Below are positions 18,742 through 28,514 of a DNA stretch of 64,000 nt, piece by piece. The notes under the pieces were generated by a model that worked only from the letters and a program-made list of their open reading frames with translations, was not told where the DNA came from and made no database searches. The DNA lies in NCBI GenBank assembly GCA_040508545.1, contig JBEVMR010000116.1, positions 5,388 to 69,387 on the forward strand, read 5' to 3'. Each line of letters starts with the position of its first letter. Positions within the stretch are counted from its first letter, which is position 1. The translations under genes were made by a program, and so were the position numbers. The stretch is from VRUE01 sp040508545 (GTDB taxonomy: Bacteria > Actinomycetota > Thermoleophilia > Solirubrobacterales > 70-9).

Positions 18742-18745
<4 letters not shown>
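17672..18745 (-). CDS. CelD/BioF2-like GNAT-fold acyltransferase, tandem copy 1
   Basis: This 357-residue protein has the same domain layout as its downstream neighbour: ETRPFDLHCWYQAWWRAFGE at the N-terminus, a GELVGAFPLLGG strand, RRASMLPLVE, the basic helix APLERFRRKMGRDHEAEFEI, EASGWKGQAGTAI, LLKTGFDEDFRRLAPGLVM and HELLGTESEWKAKFATSKR. The start GTG overlaps the stop of the PabA-PabB gene in a GTGA junction, so translation is probably coupled. Two copies in tandem suggest either successive transfers or two acceptors. The family is known for acyl or aminoacyl transfer in cell-envelope polymers; the donor here could be the product loaded on the acyl carrier protein of this operon, which is inference. 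Confidence 0.87.
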
Positions 18746-20868
<2,123 letters not shown>

Positions 20869-20893
20869 TTGGTCCTTTGACCCGCTCGGGGTG

Positions 20894-22387
20894 TCAGACG
20901 AGGTACTTGCGCAGGATCTTCCCGAGCGGGCTCTTGGGAATCTCGTCGCGGAATTCGACCACCTGGGGCACCTTGAAGTTGGCGAGGCGCTCGCGGCAGA
21001 AGGCGATCAGCTCGCGCTCCTCGCAGTCCTCGTTCGGGACCGCCACCGCCTTGATCGCTTCCTCGCCCTCGACCTTGCCGGGAACGCCGACCACGATCGC
21101 CTCCTCGACGCTCGGATGCGCCTCGACGACGTCCTGGACCTCGATCGGGTCGACCTTGTAGCCGCCGATCTCGATCAGCAGCTTCTTGCGCCCCGCCAGA
21201 TGGAGCATGCCGTCGTCGTCGAGGCGGCCGAGGTCGCCGGTGAAGTACCAGCCGTCGCGAAACGCCTGCCTGTTGGGCTCGTCCATCTCGGCATAGCCGT
21301 TGGTCGCCGCCGGGCTCTTCACGGTCACCTCGCCCAGCTCGCCGACCGGCATCGATTCGCCCTCGTCATCGACGATCTCTACCTCGACCGCGCCGAGAGG
21401 GGCGCCCACCGACTCGAAGGTCGCGACCGGGTCGTCGCTCATGTTGGCACTGATGATGCCGGTCTCGGTGCTGCCGTAGAGCTGCCTGACCAGGATCCCG
21501 AAGCGCTCGCCAAAGGCCTCGAAGCTGGGCCGTGGCAGCGCCGTCCCGGCGGAGAAGCAGAGCCGCAGCGAGGAGAGGTCGCCGCCCGCCGGCGCCTCGG
21601 CCATCAGGCGGAAGTTGAAGGGAACCCCGGGGAACACAGTCACTTGCTCGGCCTCGAGCAGCTCCAGCGCCCGATGCCGCCGCAGCAGGAACGGGTGCGG
21701 ATCCTCGAGGATCACGACCGTCGCACCGGAGACCGCGCCGCCGAAGATGCAGGCGCCCATGCCGTAGGTGTGGAAGAGCGGCACGGCGCTGAGGATCGTG
21801 TCCTCTGTGGTCATGCCGAGCTCGGCGTAAAGCGCCGCCTCGGCGGCGCACTGACCGTGCGTGCGCGGCACCAGCTTCGGCCTGCCGGTCGAGCCGGATG
21901 AGTACTGGTAGACGAAGATCTCCTCGGGCTGGCGAGCCGGCAGGCGCTCGGGCGTGCCGCTCTCCATCAGGCCGTCGAGTGTCGGCGACTGGTCGTGCGC
22001 GGCGCTGGCATTGATCACCTCAGCCGGACGGTCGAAGCCGGCGACGATGCGCTCGCAGACGCCCGCCGTGCGCTCGTCGCTGATCACGGCCCTGACGCCG
22101 GCGGCGCGGAAGCAGAACTCCAGCTCGGGCTGCTTGAAGGCGGGGTTGACAGGGACGATGCGGGCGCCGAGCGCGGCGATCGCGTGGAAGCAGGTGACGA
22201 ACCAGGGGTCGTCGCGCAGCGCCAAGCCGACGGCGTCGCCAGGGCCGATGCCCCGCTGCGCGAGACCGGCGGCGATTCGCTCGATCCGGTCGACGAGCTC
22301 GGCGTAGCTGATCCGCTCGTCGCGGTAGACCAGCGCCGTCTGCCCGGGATTAGCCTCGGCCTGCTCGTAGAGGAGCTGCATCAACAC
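20894..22387 (-). CDS. AMP-forming acyl/aryl ligase (ANL superfamily)
   Basis: This 497-residue ligase activates a carboxylic acid as an adenylate and passes it to a thiol. Core motifs are intact: YQYSSGSTGRPKLVPRTH (A3, P-loop), YGSTETG (A5), YFTGDLGRLDDDG (A7), GRKKLLIEIGGYKVDPIEVQ (A8) and the catalytic Lys in PKSPLGKILRKYL (A10). The start is ambiguous among GTG 22387, TTG 22384 and ATG 22381, all just after the acyl carrier protein stop and behind a GAGGAGGGG ribosome-binding site. Direct adjacency to the acyl carrier protein suggests that protein as acceptor, as in Dlt or exosortase-associated ligase/ACP pairs. The substrate could be a fatty, aryl or p-aminobenzoic acid; sequence alone does not decide. 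The PabAB gene follows after 25 bases. Confidence 0.9.
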   Translation of the reverse strand: MLMQLLYEQAEANPGQTALVYRDERISYAELVDRIERIAAGLAQRGIGPGDAVGLALRDDPWFVTCFHAIAALGARIVPVNPAFKQPELEFCFRAAGVRAVISDERTAGVCERIVAGFDRPAEVINASAAHDQSPTLDGLMESGTPERLPARQPEEIFVYQYSSGSTGRPKLVPRTHGQCAAEAALYAELGMTTEDTILSAVPLFHTYGMGACIFGGAVSGATVVILEDPHPFLLRRHRALELLEAEQVTVFPGVPFNFRLMAEAPAGGDLSSLRLCFSAGTALPRPSFEAFGERFGILVRQLYGSTETGIISANMSDDPVATFESVGAPLGAVEVEIVDDEGESMPVGELGEVTVKSPAATNGYAEMDEPNRQAFRDGWYFTGDLGRLDDDGMLHLAGRKKLLIEIGGYKVDPIEVQDVVEAHPSVEEAIVVGVPGKVEGEEAIKAVAVPNEDCEERELIAFCRERLANFKVPQVVEFRDEIPKSPLGKILRKYLV

Positions 22388-22391
22388 GGAG

Positions 22392-22637
22392 CTAACCCCT
22401 CCTCGCCTCGACGAATGCGACGACGCTGTTGACCGACTGGAAGTTCTCCGGCAGCAGATCGTCGTCGCTGACCGAGATCCCATACTGGGACTCGAGGAAT
22501 TTGACCAGCTCGACGATCCCGAGCGAGTCGATCACGTCCTGGGCGAGCAGATCCTCGTCGTGATCGACCGAGTCGATCCCGGTGCCGAGGGCGATTTCCT
22601 CGACGATGAACTTCTCGACCTCAGTACCTACGCTCAT
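22392..22637 (-). CDS. Stand-alone acyl carrier protein
   Basis: This 81-residue acidic four-helix protein has the phosphopantetheine attachment motif VIDSLGIVEL with Ser38, and the usual ending LLPENFQSVNSVVAFVEARR. The ATG at 22637 has a strong Shine-Dalgarno (GGAGGAAAGG) and overlaps the stop of the upstream GNAT gene by 4 bases; a longer upstream frame would be inside that gene and is not used. It lies directly before the AMP-forming ligase, so it is a dedicated carrier rather than the housekeeping fatty-acid one. Confidence 0.93.
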   Translation of the reverse strand: MSVGTEVEKFIVEEIALGTGIDSVDHDEDLLAQDVIDSLGIVELVKFLESQYGISVSDDDLLPENFQSVNSVVAFVEARRG

Positions 22638-23290
22638 ACCTTTCCTCCGTCCTCGTCCAGGGGAACCGTCTGCCGGGATTTGAAGAACATGAAATGCCGG
22701 TGCATGACCTTCCACATCGGCTGATAACCCCGCGTACTGTAGAGCCAACGGGCACCGCGGTTGGTCCGCTCTACATAACCCCAGATTCGCCGGTAGCCAC
22801 GATCGCGCAAGCTGGTCTCGACCTGGCAGAGAAAGTCACCGGCGGCACCGCCGCCGCGATGCTGCTCGAGCAGGAAGAGGCTGGAGCCGTAAACATCTCC
22901 TTCCTCCATTTTGAATCCCTCCCCCAACAGCCAGAGGTCGGGGTGCGGCGGATCGGCAGCGTAGTCAGCCCACCAGTAGTACCCCACAACCTCGCCCGCC
23001 TTGAGCGCGACGAAGCCGTGGAAGCCCTTGGCGATGCTGGCTTCGAAGTAGCGGTCCGCATGGGGAGCCCCCCGCTTCCGGTTCACCTCGAACAAACCCG
23101 GCAGATGGCGCTCTTCCAAGTCCTCGACCCGCAGCTCAGATGGCCGCCGCGGCACGACGATCGAATCGGTCTTCTTCAGCAACACGATCACCTCTTCGCG
23201 TACTACGCCTTCGCGCAGCTGACGCAGGAGCCGGGCGATCGCCCCCTGCACTCCCCACTCGCCGAAATAGCGCCGCAGCTTGCCGATCAT
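22634..23290 (-). CDS. GNAT-family N-acetyltransferase
   Basis: This 218-residue protein has a GNAT core in its second half: GFHGFVALKAGEVVGYYWWAD (strands beta3-beta4 region), SLFLLEQHRGGGAAGDFLCQ, where the R-G-G-G-A-A-G stretch corresponds to the acetyl-CoA pyrophosphate loop, and YVERTNRGARWLYSTRGYQP, the usual N-x-x-A-x-x-x-Y-x-x-x-G-Y ending. The first 60 residues form a basic, helical extension. It opens the six-gene operon and overlaps the acyl carrier protein start by 4 bases. It may acetylate an amino sugar or amine, or transfer the carrier-bound group; the sequence does not say which. Confidence 0.88.
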   Translation of the reverse strand: MIGKLRRYFGEWGVQGAIARLLRQLREGVVREEVIVLLKKTDSIVVPRRPSELRVEDLEERHLPGLFEVNRKRGAPHADRYFEASIAKGFHGFVALKAGEVVGYYWWADYAADPPHPDLWLLGEGFKMEEGDVYGSSLFLLEQHRGGGAAGDFLCQVETSLRDRGYRRIWGYVERTNRGARWLYSTRGYQPMWKVMHRHFMFFKSRQTVPLDEDGGKV

Positions 23291-23310
23291 CGAACGAGAA
23301 GACGGATGGG

Positions 23311-23676
23311 TCAGTGCGCTTTCTTCAGCCGCGAGCGCTGCTCCTGGCGTTCGACCACCTGGACCACGAGCTTTTTCACGTTGGAGTCACCGGTGGCCTT
23401 GATGTGACCGGTCTCGACCGCCTTGCGGTAGCTCTTCAGCGTGCCTTTCTCGGCCAGCTCGTTGAACTGGGGGCGGTCGATCTGGACCAGGATGCGCTCG
23501 TCCTGGGCGAGGTCCTTGCTGATCTTTGGCCCTGGCAGCTCGACCCGGTAGAGCTGCACGTCGCCCCTGCCTTTCAGCTCCAGCCCGAAGACCAGCTTCA
23601 GCTTCTGTAGGGCCGGGACTTCCGCCTGGAAGCGGCTCACGAGAGTCTCGATCTGGGCCTTGGTATCGCCTGCCAT
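23311..23676 (-). CDS. Small SCP2-like protein (uncharacterised)
   Basis: This 121-residue soluble protein has a pattern like sterol-carrier-protein-2 domains: LVFGLELKGRGDVQLYRVEL (strands), ERILVQIDRPQFNELAEKGT (the D-x-x-x-F-x-x-L-x-x-G turn) and YRKAVETGHIKATGDSNVKK (the G-x-I-x-x-x-G-D ending). SCP2 domains bind lipids or acyl-CoA. The ATG at 23676 is chosen because the domain begins right after it; only 46 bases separate it from the divergent kinase start. Lys- and Gln-rich residues end the protein. The family assignment is by eye and could be wrong, but the composition and regular pattern make it a real gene. Confidence 0.75.
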   Translation of the reverse strand: MAGDTKAQIETLVSRFQAEVPALQKLKLVFGLELKGRGDVQLYRVELPGPKISKDLAQDERILVQIDRPQFNELAEKGTLKSYRKAVETGHIKATGDSNVKKLVVQVVERQEQRSRLKKAH

Positions 23677-23722
23677 GGGCGCCGATGCTAGCCGAGCTGG
23701 GAATCCCCCTACGCTTTGCGCC

Positions 23723-24607
23723 ATGAGCGAGCACGCGAGCTGGGGCCTCGAGCCCGGCGCCGAGATCAGCCGGGGGCGCACGGTGCTGAAGCCGATCGGC
23801 GGCGGCAACCGCTACGAGGTCTTCCTCGTCTGGGACGAGTCGCTCTTCGCGCTCGGCGTGGCAAAGGTCATACGCCCCGACCAGGCGAGCGACGAGAAGG
23901 CGCTGCGCGACCTCGCCGGCGAGGTCGAGGCGCTGCGCTCGCTGGCCCATCCGACGCTGGTGCGCAGCTTCGGCGCGGTCCTCGACGGCCCCCATCCACA
24001 CGTCCTGATCGAGCACCTCGAGGGCCCCTCGCTGCGCCGGCTGATCCGGCGCGACGGCGCGATCCCGCTCGAACAGCTGCTGCCGCTTGCCGCCCACGTC
24101 GCCGGCGCGCTCCAGTACATGGCCAACTCGGGCTTCGCCCACCTCGACGTCAAGCCAGACAACATCGTGATGGGCGTGCCGCCGCGCCTGATCGACCTCA
24201 GCATCGCCCGCACGCTGGAGCGCGCGGCGCGCACCTCTGGCCCGCTCGGCACCGATCCCTACATGGCGCCGGAGCAGTGCGTGGAGGACGCCGAGAGGGG
24301 CCAGATAGGCTCATCTGCGGACGCCTGGGGACTGGGCGCGACCCTCTTCCACGCCGCCTCGGGAGAGAAGCCTTTCCCGCGGGGCTCGGGGGACGACGGT
24401 CCCGAGCGCTTCCCCCAGCTCGTCGAGCGCCCGCGCGAGCTGCCGGCGCAGCTTCCGATTGCGCTGCGCCAGCTGATCCTGGAGCTGCTCGACCCCGATC
24501 CCGCACGCCGCCCCAGCTGCGGCGAGGTCGTCGGGCGACTGGAGCCGCTGCTGGCTGAGCTTCCGCGCAAGGTGAAGCTGACCAGGCGCGGTGCGATCGG
24601 GGTTTGA
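23723..24607 (+). CDS. Soluble serine/threonine protein kinase with atypical catalytic loop
   Basis: This 294-residue protein is a Hanks-type kinase domain with almost nothing outside it: no membrane helix, PASTA or other sensor. The ATP lysine is in LGVAKVIRP, the helix-C Glu in LAGEVEALRSL, the catalytic loop is HLDVKPDNIVM and the activation segment ends in YMAPEQC. Two departures stand out: the HRD Arg is Leu (a non-RD kinase) and the DFG motif reads DLS (LIDLSIART). The glycine loop is also weak (IGGGNRYEV). Catalytic Asp, Lys and Asn are kept, so activity is plausible and perhaps not dependent on activation-loop phosphorylation. It is divergent from the SCP2-like gene and 84 bases upstream of the Asp/Thr-rich protein, a possible substrate. 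Confidence 0.88.
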   Translation: MSEHASWGLEPGAEISRGRTVLKPIGGGNRYEVFLVWDESLFALGVAKVIRPDQASDEKALRDLAGEVEALRSLAHPTLVRSFGAVLDGPHPHVLIEHLEGPSLRRLIRRDGAIPLEQLLPLAAHVAGALQYMANSGFAHLDVKPDNIVMGVPPRLIDLSIARTLERAARTSGPLGTDPYMAPEQCVEDAERGQIGSSADAWGLGATLFHAASGEKPFPRGSGDDGPERFPQLVERPRELPAQLPIALRQLILELLDPDPARRPSCGEVVGRLEPLLAELPRKVKLTRRGAIGV

Positions 24608-24691
24608 GAGTGCGTGATCTTGGCAATCCCTCCGGGTTGTAGGAGCAAATGGACCTGGTAACCGATGCCCAAGTCGTCAAAGGAGGAACAA

Positions 24692-25246
24692 ATGCCTAGG
24701 CCATCCGACAACTCGCGAACGGTGCCGTCAGCGGCACGCGTGCTCAGCGCCCTGCAGGCCGAGGAGGCGCTGCTGCCAGGACACGCCTCGGCGCTGCGCC
24801 GCAGCGGAGCGGTCTTCCTGGCGCTGCTCGTGCTTGGGGCAGTGCCGTTCTTCCTCGCCGCCAACGCCGCCGGATTGATCGGCGACGTGCCCGCGGCCGT
24901 CGCCAAGGGCAGCAACAGCGGCCCCGGGGGCGGTGACGATGACGACGGCGACAGCAGCGGCCCGGGAAGCGGCGATGACGACGATGACGACACCGGCACC
25001 CACACGCGAACGGGCGGGCGCGACAACGGCGACGACACCGGCACCCACACGAGGACGGGCGCCGGCGGCGCGACCGACGACACCAGCCGTAACGGGGATT
25101 CGACCCGCGGCACGACCAACGACGACGACACCGGTACCCGACTGGGCACCGACGACACCAGCCGTAACGGCGCAGATACGCGCGGCACCACCGACGACAA
25201 CGACACCCACACGGGCGGACCGGGGACCCACACCCGCACGGGGTGA
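24692..25246 (+). CDS. Membrane protein with Asp/Thr/Gly-rich low-complexity tail
   Basis: This 184-residue protein has a cytoplasmic N-terminus of about 40 residues (SAARVLSALQAEEALLPGHA), one hydrophobic helix (GAVFLALLVLGAVPFFLAAN, about 44-63), and a tail of over 100 residues that should be outside the cell. The tail is highly acidic and repetitive: GGGDDDDGDSSGPGSGDDDD, several copies of T-H-T-R-T-G, and copies of DDTSRNGDSTRGTT. Such tails are disordered and could bind calcium or be glycosylated or phosphorylated. The ATG at 24692 follows a perfect AGGAGG site with 7-base spacing; an in-frame upstream ATG at 24665 is less well placed. I do not recognise a family. The nested palindrome at 25256 begins 9 bases after the stop. 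Confidence 0.82.
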   Translation: MPRPSDNSRTVPSAARVLSALQAEEALLPGHASALRRSGAVFLALLVLGAVPFFLAANAAGLIGDVPAAVAKGSNSGPGGGDDDDGDSSGPGSGDDDDDDTGTHTRTGGRDNGDDTGTHTRTGAGGATDDTSRNGDSTRGTTNDDDTGTRLGTDDTSRNGADTRGTTDDNDTHTGGPGTHTRTG

Positions 25247-25255
25247 TCAAGGCCT

Positions 25256-25371
25256 AAGGCCGATCCCGGTAGGGGTGGAGCGTCTTGTACTTTTTCCGCG
25301 GCGATAAAACGCGGACAGCCGGTGGCTGTCTTCGGAAAAAGTTAAGCGGAACCCCTGCCGGGATCGGCCTT
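25256..25371. repeat. Nested-palindrome intergenic element, copy 1
   Basis: A 116-base element fills the gap between convergent genes. The outer arms (25256-25276 and 25351-25371) are 21 bases with one G-T type difference. Inside are mid-stem arms ACTTTTTCCG (25289-25298) and CGGAAAAAGT (25333-25342), and two small hairpins: CCGCG/CGCGG and GACAGCC-GGT-GGCTGTC (25314-25330). The T-run lies in the 5' arm on both strands, so it is not a classical intrinsic terminator. The same layout, including GCGTC, CTTTTTC and CGGACAGC words at similar spacing, recurs at 60223-60350. Confidence 0.75.
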
Positions 25372-26585
25372 CAGATCTTGTAGCGCTGCAGCAGCTTCTT
25401 GCCGATCACCATGCGCTGGATCTCGGAGGTTCCCTCGCCGATCAGCAGCAGCGGCGCGTCGCGGTAGAGCCGCTCGATCTCGTACTCCTTCGAGTAGCCG
25501 TAGCCGCCGTGGATGCGGAAGCACTCCTCGACGCACTCCTTGCCGGTCTCGGAGGCGAGCAGCTTCGCCATCCCCGCCTCCAGGTCGGAGCGCACGCCCG
25601 CGTCCTTCAGCCGGGCCGCTTTGCGGGTGACGAGGCGAGCCGCCTCGATCTTGGTCGCCATGTCGGCGAGCTTGAACTGGATCGCCTGGTGCTGAGCGAT
25701 CGGCTTGCCGAAGGTCTTGCGCTCCTGGCTGTAGCGCAGGGCCAGTTCCAGCGCCCGCTGAGCGATGCCGACGCCGCGCGCGGCGACGTTGACGCGGCCG
25801 ACCTCGAGCGCGTCCATCATCTGTACGAAACCCTGCCCGACGCCGGCCTCCTCGCCGCCGAGGACTCGGTCCCCCGGGCACCTGTAGCCGTCGTAGACGA
25901 GCTCCGTCGACTCGACGCCCTTGTAGCCCATCTTCTTGATCTTGGGCGGCACGATCAGACCCTCGTAGTCCCCTGAGTTGGTTTCCGCCCAGGGCTCCTT
26001 CTCGGTGATGAAGCAGGTCATCCCCTTATATGGGGGGTCGGCCTTGGTATCGGTCTTCATCAGGACGAAGACGACGCTTGAGCCGAGCCCGTTGGTGACC
26101 CACATCTTCTGGCCGTTCAGCTCCCATTTGCCATCGTCGCCCTTCATAGCCGTCGACTTGATCCCCTGCACGTCGGAGCCGACCTCAGGCTCCGACAGGG
26201 AGAAGGCGGCGCGGATCTCGCCCGTTGCCATCTTCGGCAGGAAGTGCTCTTTCTGCTCTTCGGTGCCGAACTTCATCAAGAGGTAGGAGCCGATGAAGTG
26301 GGTGTTGACGACGCCGGAGATCGAAATCCAGCCGCGCGAGAGCTCTTCGACGATCATCGCGTAGGTCGTCAGGTCGAGCCCCATGCCGCCGTACTCCTCC
26401 GGGATCGTGACCCCGAAGAGGCCGAGCTCTTTCATCTGCTCGACGATCGGCTCCGGGAACGAGTCCTCGTGGTCGTACTTCTCGGCGTTGGGGATGATCT
26501 GCTCGTCGACGAACTGGCTCACCATCTCGGTGATATCGCGCTGGATGTCGGTCTGCTCGGTATAGGCGGCGGTGTCTACGGCCAT
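25371..26585 (-). CDS. Acyl-CoA dehydrogenase
   Basis: This 404-residue FAD flavoprotein should oxidise an acyl-CoA to the 2-enoyl-CoA, passing electrons to electron-transfer flavoprotein. Signatures include AAFSLSEPEVGSDVQGIKS (FAD/substrate binding), WVTNGLGSSVVFVLMKT, ALRYSQERKTFGKPIAQHQ, and IHGGYGYSKEYEIERLYRDA followed by IGEGTSEIQRMVIGKKLL, where the Glu of GEGT is the usual catalytic base in short-chain enzymes. The ATG at 26585 begins the conserved N-terminus; frame upstream of it is not coding. Its stop codon shares its first base with the end of the nested palindrome. It is divergent from the aminotransferase gene with 111 bases between starts. The chain length specificity is unknown. 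Confidence 0.93.
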   Translation of the reverse strand: MAVDTAAYTEQTDIQRDITEMVSQFVDEQIIPNAEKYDHEDSFPEPIVEQMKELGLFGVTIPEEYGGMGLDLTTYAMIVEELSRGWISISGVVNTHFIGSYLLMKFGTEEQKEHFLPKMATGEIRAAFSLSEPEVGSDVQGIKSTAMKGDDGKWELNGQKMWVTNGLGSSVVFVLMKTDTKADPPYKGMTCFITEKEPWAETNSGDYEGLIVPPKIKKMGYKGVESTELVYDGYRCPGDRVLGGEEAGVGQGFVQMMDALEVGRVNVAARGVGIAQRALELALRYSQERKTFGKPIAQHQAIQFKLADMATKIEAARLVTRKAARLKDAGVRSDLEAGMAKLLASETGKECVEECFRIHGGYGYSKEYEIERLYRDAPLLLIGEGTSEIQRMVIGKKLLQRYKI

Positions 26586-26696
26586 GGCTCCTAGCTTCGT
26601 GTTCGAGGGGCGGAGGGGGAGGAGGCGCCGGCGGTTTCGCGCGGCCGGCACAGCGGCAAGGGTATCGACGCGATGCCGCCGCGCCAGGTTGACACA

Positions 26697-27467
26697 ATGC
26701 TGAGCGTGAACGGTTCTTCGAGGCCCGATCCAGGCAAGGGCGTATTCGAGACCCTGCTCGTCGTCGAGGGGCGGCCGATCGAGCTGGACGCGCATCTGGC
26801 TCGGCTGGCGGCCAGCCTCGAGGCGCTCTACGGTGCCGCCGCGACGGCTACCGACCCGCGTGGAGTGATCGAAGAGGCGGCGCGGAGCCTCGAGCTCGGC
26901 CGCCTGCGGGCAACGCTGGCGCCGGGCGCCGATGGGCAGCTGGAGACCGAGATCGTCACCGCCGAAGTCGACCCAAAGGTGGTCTTTCCCGGCCCGGAGC
27001 GTGCCGTGAGCGCCCATACCCTCCTGCTCGAGGGTGGCCTCGGCGCCCACAAGTGGGTCGACCGCGTACTGATCGAAGAAACCGAAGCGCGACTGCCGGA
27101 CGATGCGCTCGCCTTGCTCGTAGACCACGGCGGCGCGGTGCTCGAGGCGACGCGGGCGAACATCTTCGCGGTCTACGGCGAAACGCTCGCCACACCCCAG
27201 GCAGACGGGCGCATCCTGCCTGGCATTGCCCGTGGGCGTGTCGCCGAAGCGGCAGATGCGACGGGGCTGAAGCCGCAAGAGAGAGAACTCACGGTTGGCG
27301 ACTTAATCGCTGCCGACGAGGTCTTCCTTGCGGGCTCCGTGCGAGGCGTCGAGCCCGTGCGAGCGATTGACGGGGTTCAGCTCAGCCTCCGCAACGAGGC
27401 CGGCGCCCGGCTCGCGTCGCAGCTTCGGCAAATCTGGATGCCCACGCACGCCGGCGCTCGGCGTTAG
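26697..27467 (+). CDS. Class IV PLP-dependent aminotransferase, probably aminodeoxychorismate lyase (PabC-like)
   Basis: This 256-residue fold-type IV protein has the PLP lysine in GLGAHKWVDRVLIEE, the family block VLEATRANIFAVYGETL, and FLAGSVRGVEPVRAIDG near the end. The N-terminus GKGVFETLLVVEGRPIELDA (F-E-T-L and a following H-L-x-R-L) is typical of 4-amino-4-deoxychorismate lyases and related D- or branched-chain aminotransferases. At 256 residues it is the length of PabC. If PabC, it would turn the product of the fused PabAB at 18742-20868 into p-aminobenzoate and pyruvate; the two genes are about 5.8 kb apart and not in one operon. A hairpin overlaps the gap to the convergent downstream gene. 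Confidence 0.82.
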   Translation: MLSVNGSSRPDPGKGVFETLLVVEGRPIELDAHLARLAASLEALYGAAATATDPRGVIEEAARSLELGRLRATLAPGADGQLETEIVTAEVDPKVVFPGPERAVSAHTLLLEGGLGAHKWVDRVLIEETEARLPDDALALLVDHGGAVLEATRANIFAVYGETLATPQADGRILPGIARGRVAEAADATGLKPQERELTVGDLIAADEVFLAGSVRGVEPVRAIDGVQLSLRNEAGARLASQLRQIWMPTHAGARR

Positions 27468-27472
27468 TCCTG

Positions 27473-27494
27473 CTGCCGGCGCTCAGGCCGGCAG
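27473..27494. terminator. Bidirectional hairpin
   Basis: Arms CTGCCGGC and GCCGGCAG form an 8-base perfect stem with a 6-base loop, starting 5 bases after the aminotransferase stop and covering the stop codon of the convergent small gene. A shared terminator is likely. Confidence 0.5.
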
Positions 27495-27830
27495 AGGAAG
27501 GCGCTGCAGACGGTGCAGGCGTTCGGCGACGCGATCGGCGCGAGCGGTGAAGTCGCCCATTGCGCCCTCGTCGGAAGCCGCCTCGGGCTGCGAATGATCG
27601 TGGCCGCCTCCGTTCATCGCCATGCTGGCCCGCTGCGCCAACTCGGCCGCGTGCTTCGCCTGCTCGGCGGCATCGAGCGCCGCTGCGCCGACGGTCATCA
27701 CGGCCGCCTCTGAAGCCCGAGCGGTTGCCAGCGCCTCGTCGATCCGTTCGACCAGCTCGCCCAGCAGGGGCGGCCGTGCGCTCGAGGAAAGCGCCCAGTC
27801 CTCGGCCTCGTTTCGTGCGTGATCGGCCAT
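27483..27830 (-). CDS. Small helical protein of unknown function
   Basis: This 115-residue protein is rich in Ala, Glu and Arg and is predicted to be two long amphipathic helices (ELVERIDEALATARASEAAV, DAAEQAKHAAELAQRASMAM, FTARADRVAERLHRLQRL) joined by a Gly/His/Asp turn (NGGGHDHSQ). It has no signal peptide or membrane helix. It could be a coiled-coil or four-helix-bundle partner protein; the function is not recognisable. The ATG at 27830 has a GAGGGG directly adjoining it, which is unusually close for a ribosome-binding site. It lies 55 bases downstream of the membrane protein gene, in the same direction. Confidence 0.6.
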   Translation of the reverse strand: MADHARNEAEDWALSSSARPPLLGELVERIDEALATARASEAAVMTVGAAALDAAEQAKHAAELAQRASMAMNGGGHDHSQPEAASDEGAMGDFTARADRVAERLHRLQRLPLPA

Positions 27831-27885
27831 CCCCTCAATGTACGGCGGCGGGGCTCGAATCCCTGCGCCAGGCCGGGAGGGGCGC

Positions 27886-28419
27886 TTAGGGAACCGGCAC
27901 TACCTCGCCCCTGGCGGCAAGGCGCAGTGCTTCGCCAGGCGCCGGGCTGAAGACCTCGATCTGCGGGTTTGCGCCCCGGTAAGCAAGGTGCGCGTTGTCC
28001 GGCGAGGTCGGATCGATCAACAGCACCGCGCCGTTGTCGGTTTTCCCGAGCTTCGCCCCGCTCACCTTGCGTGCGGCTTTCCGCAGTTCCGCGACTCCGT
28101 TCTTAGAGGGGTAGGTGGCGACGGTGATGAATTTCGCGCGCTCGTCGCCCGCCTCCGCGCCGTCCGTGAGGTAGCGGACGTAGATTCGGCCCGACTGCGA
28201 ATCGGTCAGCTCATAGCTCGCATTGGCGCGCTCGCCAAGCCAGTACACAGGCGCGTCCTGTTCGCCGGCAAAGTCGGAAAGCTCCGAGGCAGTCATCGCC
28301 GTCGGCTCGTCTACAGCCGGCGGCGCAGAGTCGTCGTCGCGAAGCACCCAGACGGCGACCGCCGCGATGAGGGCGACGGAGAGGACGGCGAGGAGTGCGG
28401 TGAGCCAGCGGTTGGTCAT
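27886..28419 (-). CDS. Single-pass membrane protein of unknown function
   Basis: This 177-residue protein starts with a hydrophobic anchor (WLTALLAVLSVALIAAVAVWVL, followed by RDDD), then about 145 extracytoplasmic residues. The soluble part includes YWLGERANASYELTDSQSG, RIYVRYLTDGAEAGD, KFITVATYPSKNGVAELRKA and a closing AHLAYRGANPQIEVFSP, a mixed alpha/beta pattern I do not recognise. Without a cysteine after the helix it is anchored by the helix and not by lipid. The gene follows the collagen-like protein by about 95 bases on the same strand, but a hairpin (28453-28485) lies between them, so it probably has its own promoter. Confidence 0.75.
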   Translation of the reverse strand: MTNRWLTALLAVLSVALIAAVAVWVLRDDDSAPPAVDEPTAMTASELSDFAGEQDAPVYWLGERANASYELTDSQSGRIYVRYLTDGAEAGDERAKFITVATYPSKNGVAELRKAARKVSGAKLGKTDNGAVLLIDPTSPDNAHLAYRGANPQIEVFSPAPGEALRLAARGEVVPVP

Positions 28420-28452
28420 GGCAAGAATCGAATCGAACCCTATCTACGCAAA

Positions 28453-28485
28453 CGGCGGCGCCACCCGCTTGGAGTGGCGCCGCCG
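28453..28485 (-). terminator. Terminator of the collagen-like gene
   Basis: Arms CGGCGGCGCCAC and GTGGCGCCGCCG form a 12-base perfect stem with a 9-base loop, 30 bases after the collagen-like gene stop. In the minus direction the hairpin is followed by TTTGCGTAGATA, a weak T-run, in keeping with intrinsic termination. Confidence 0.65.
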
Positions 28486-28514
28486 ATCTGCTGCGTCGAT
28501 CTGAGCGTTTGGGG

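Noticed and set aside
25289..25342. Reading the T5 stem of the nested element as an intrinsic terminator
   Set aside because: The T-run is in the 5' arm on both strands and not after the hairpin, so the usual U-tail is missing.
27845..27868. tRNA T-arm-like string GGGCTCGAATCCC
   Set aside because: No matching acceptor, D or anticodon arms on either strand within 90 bases; probably chance.
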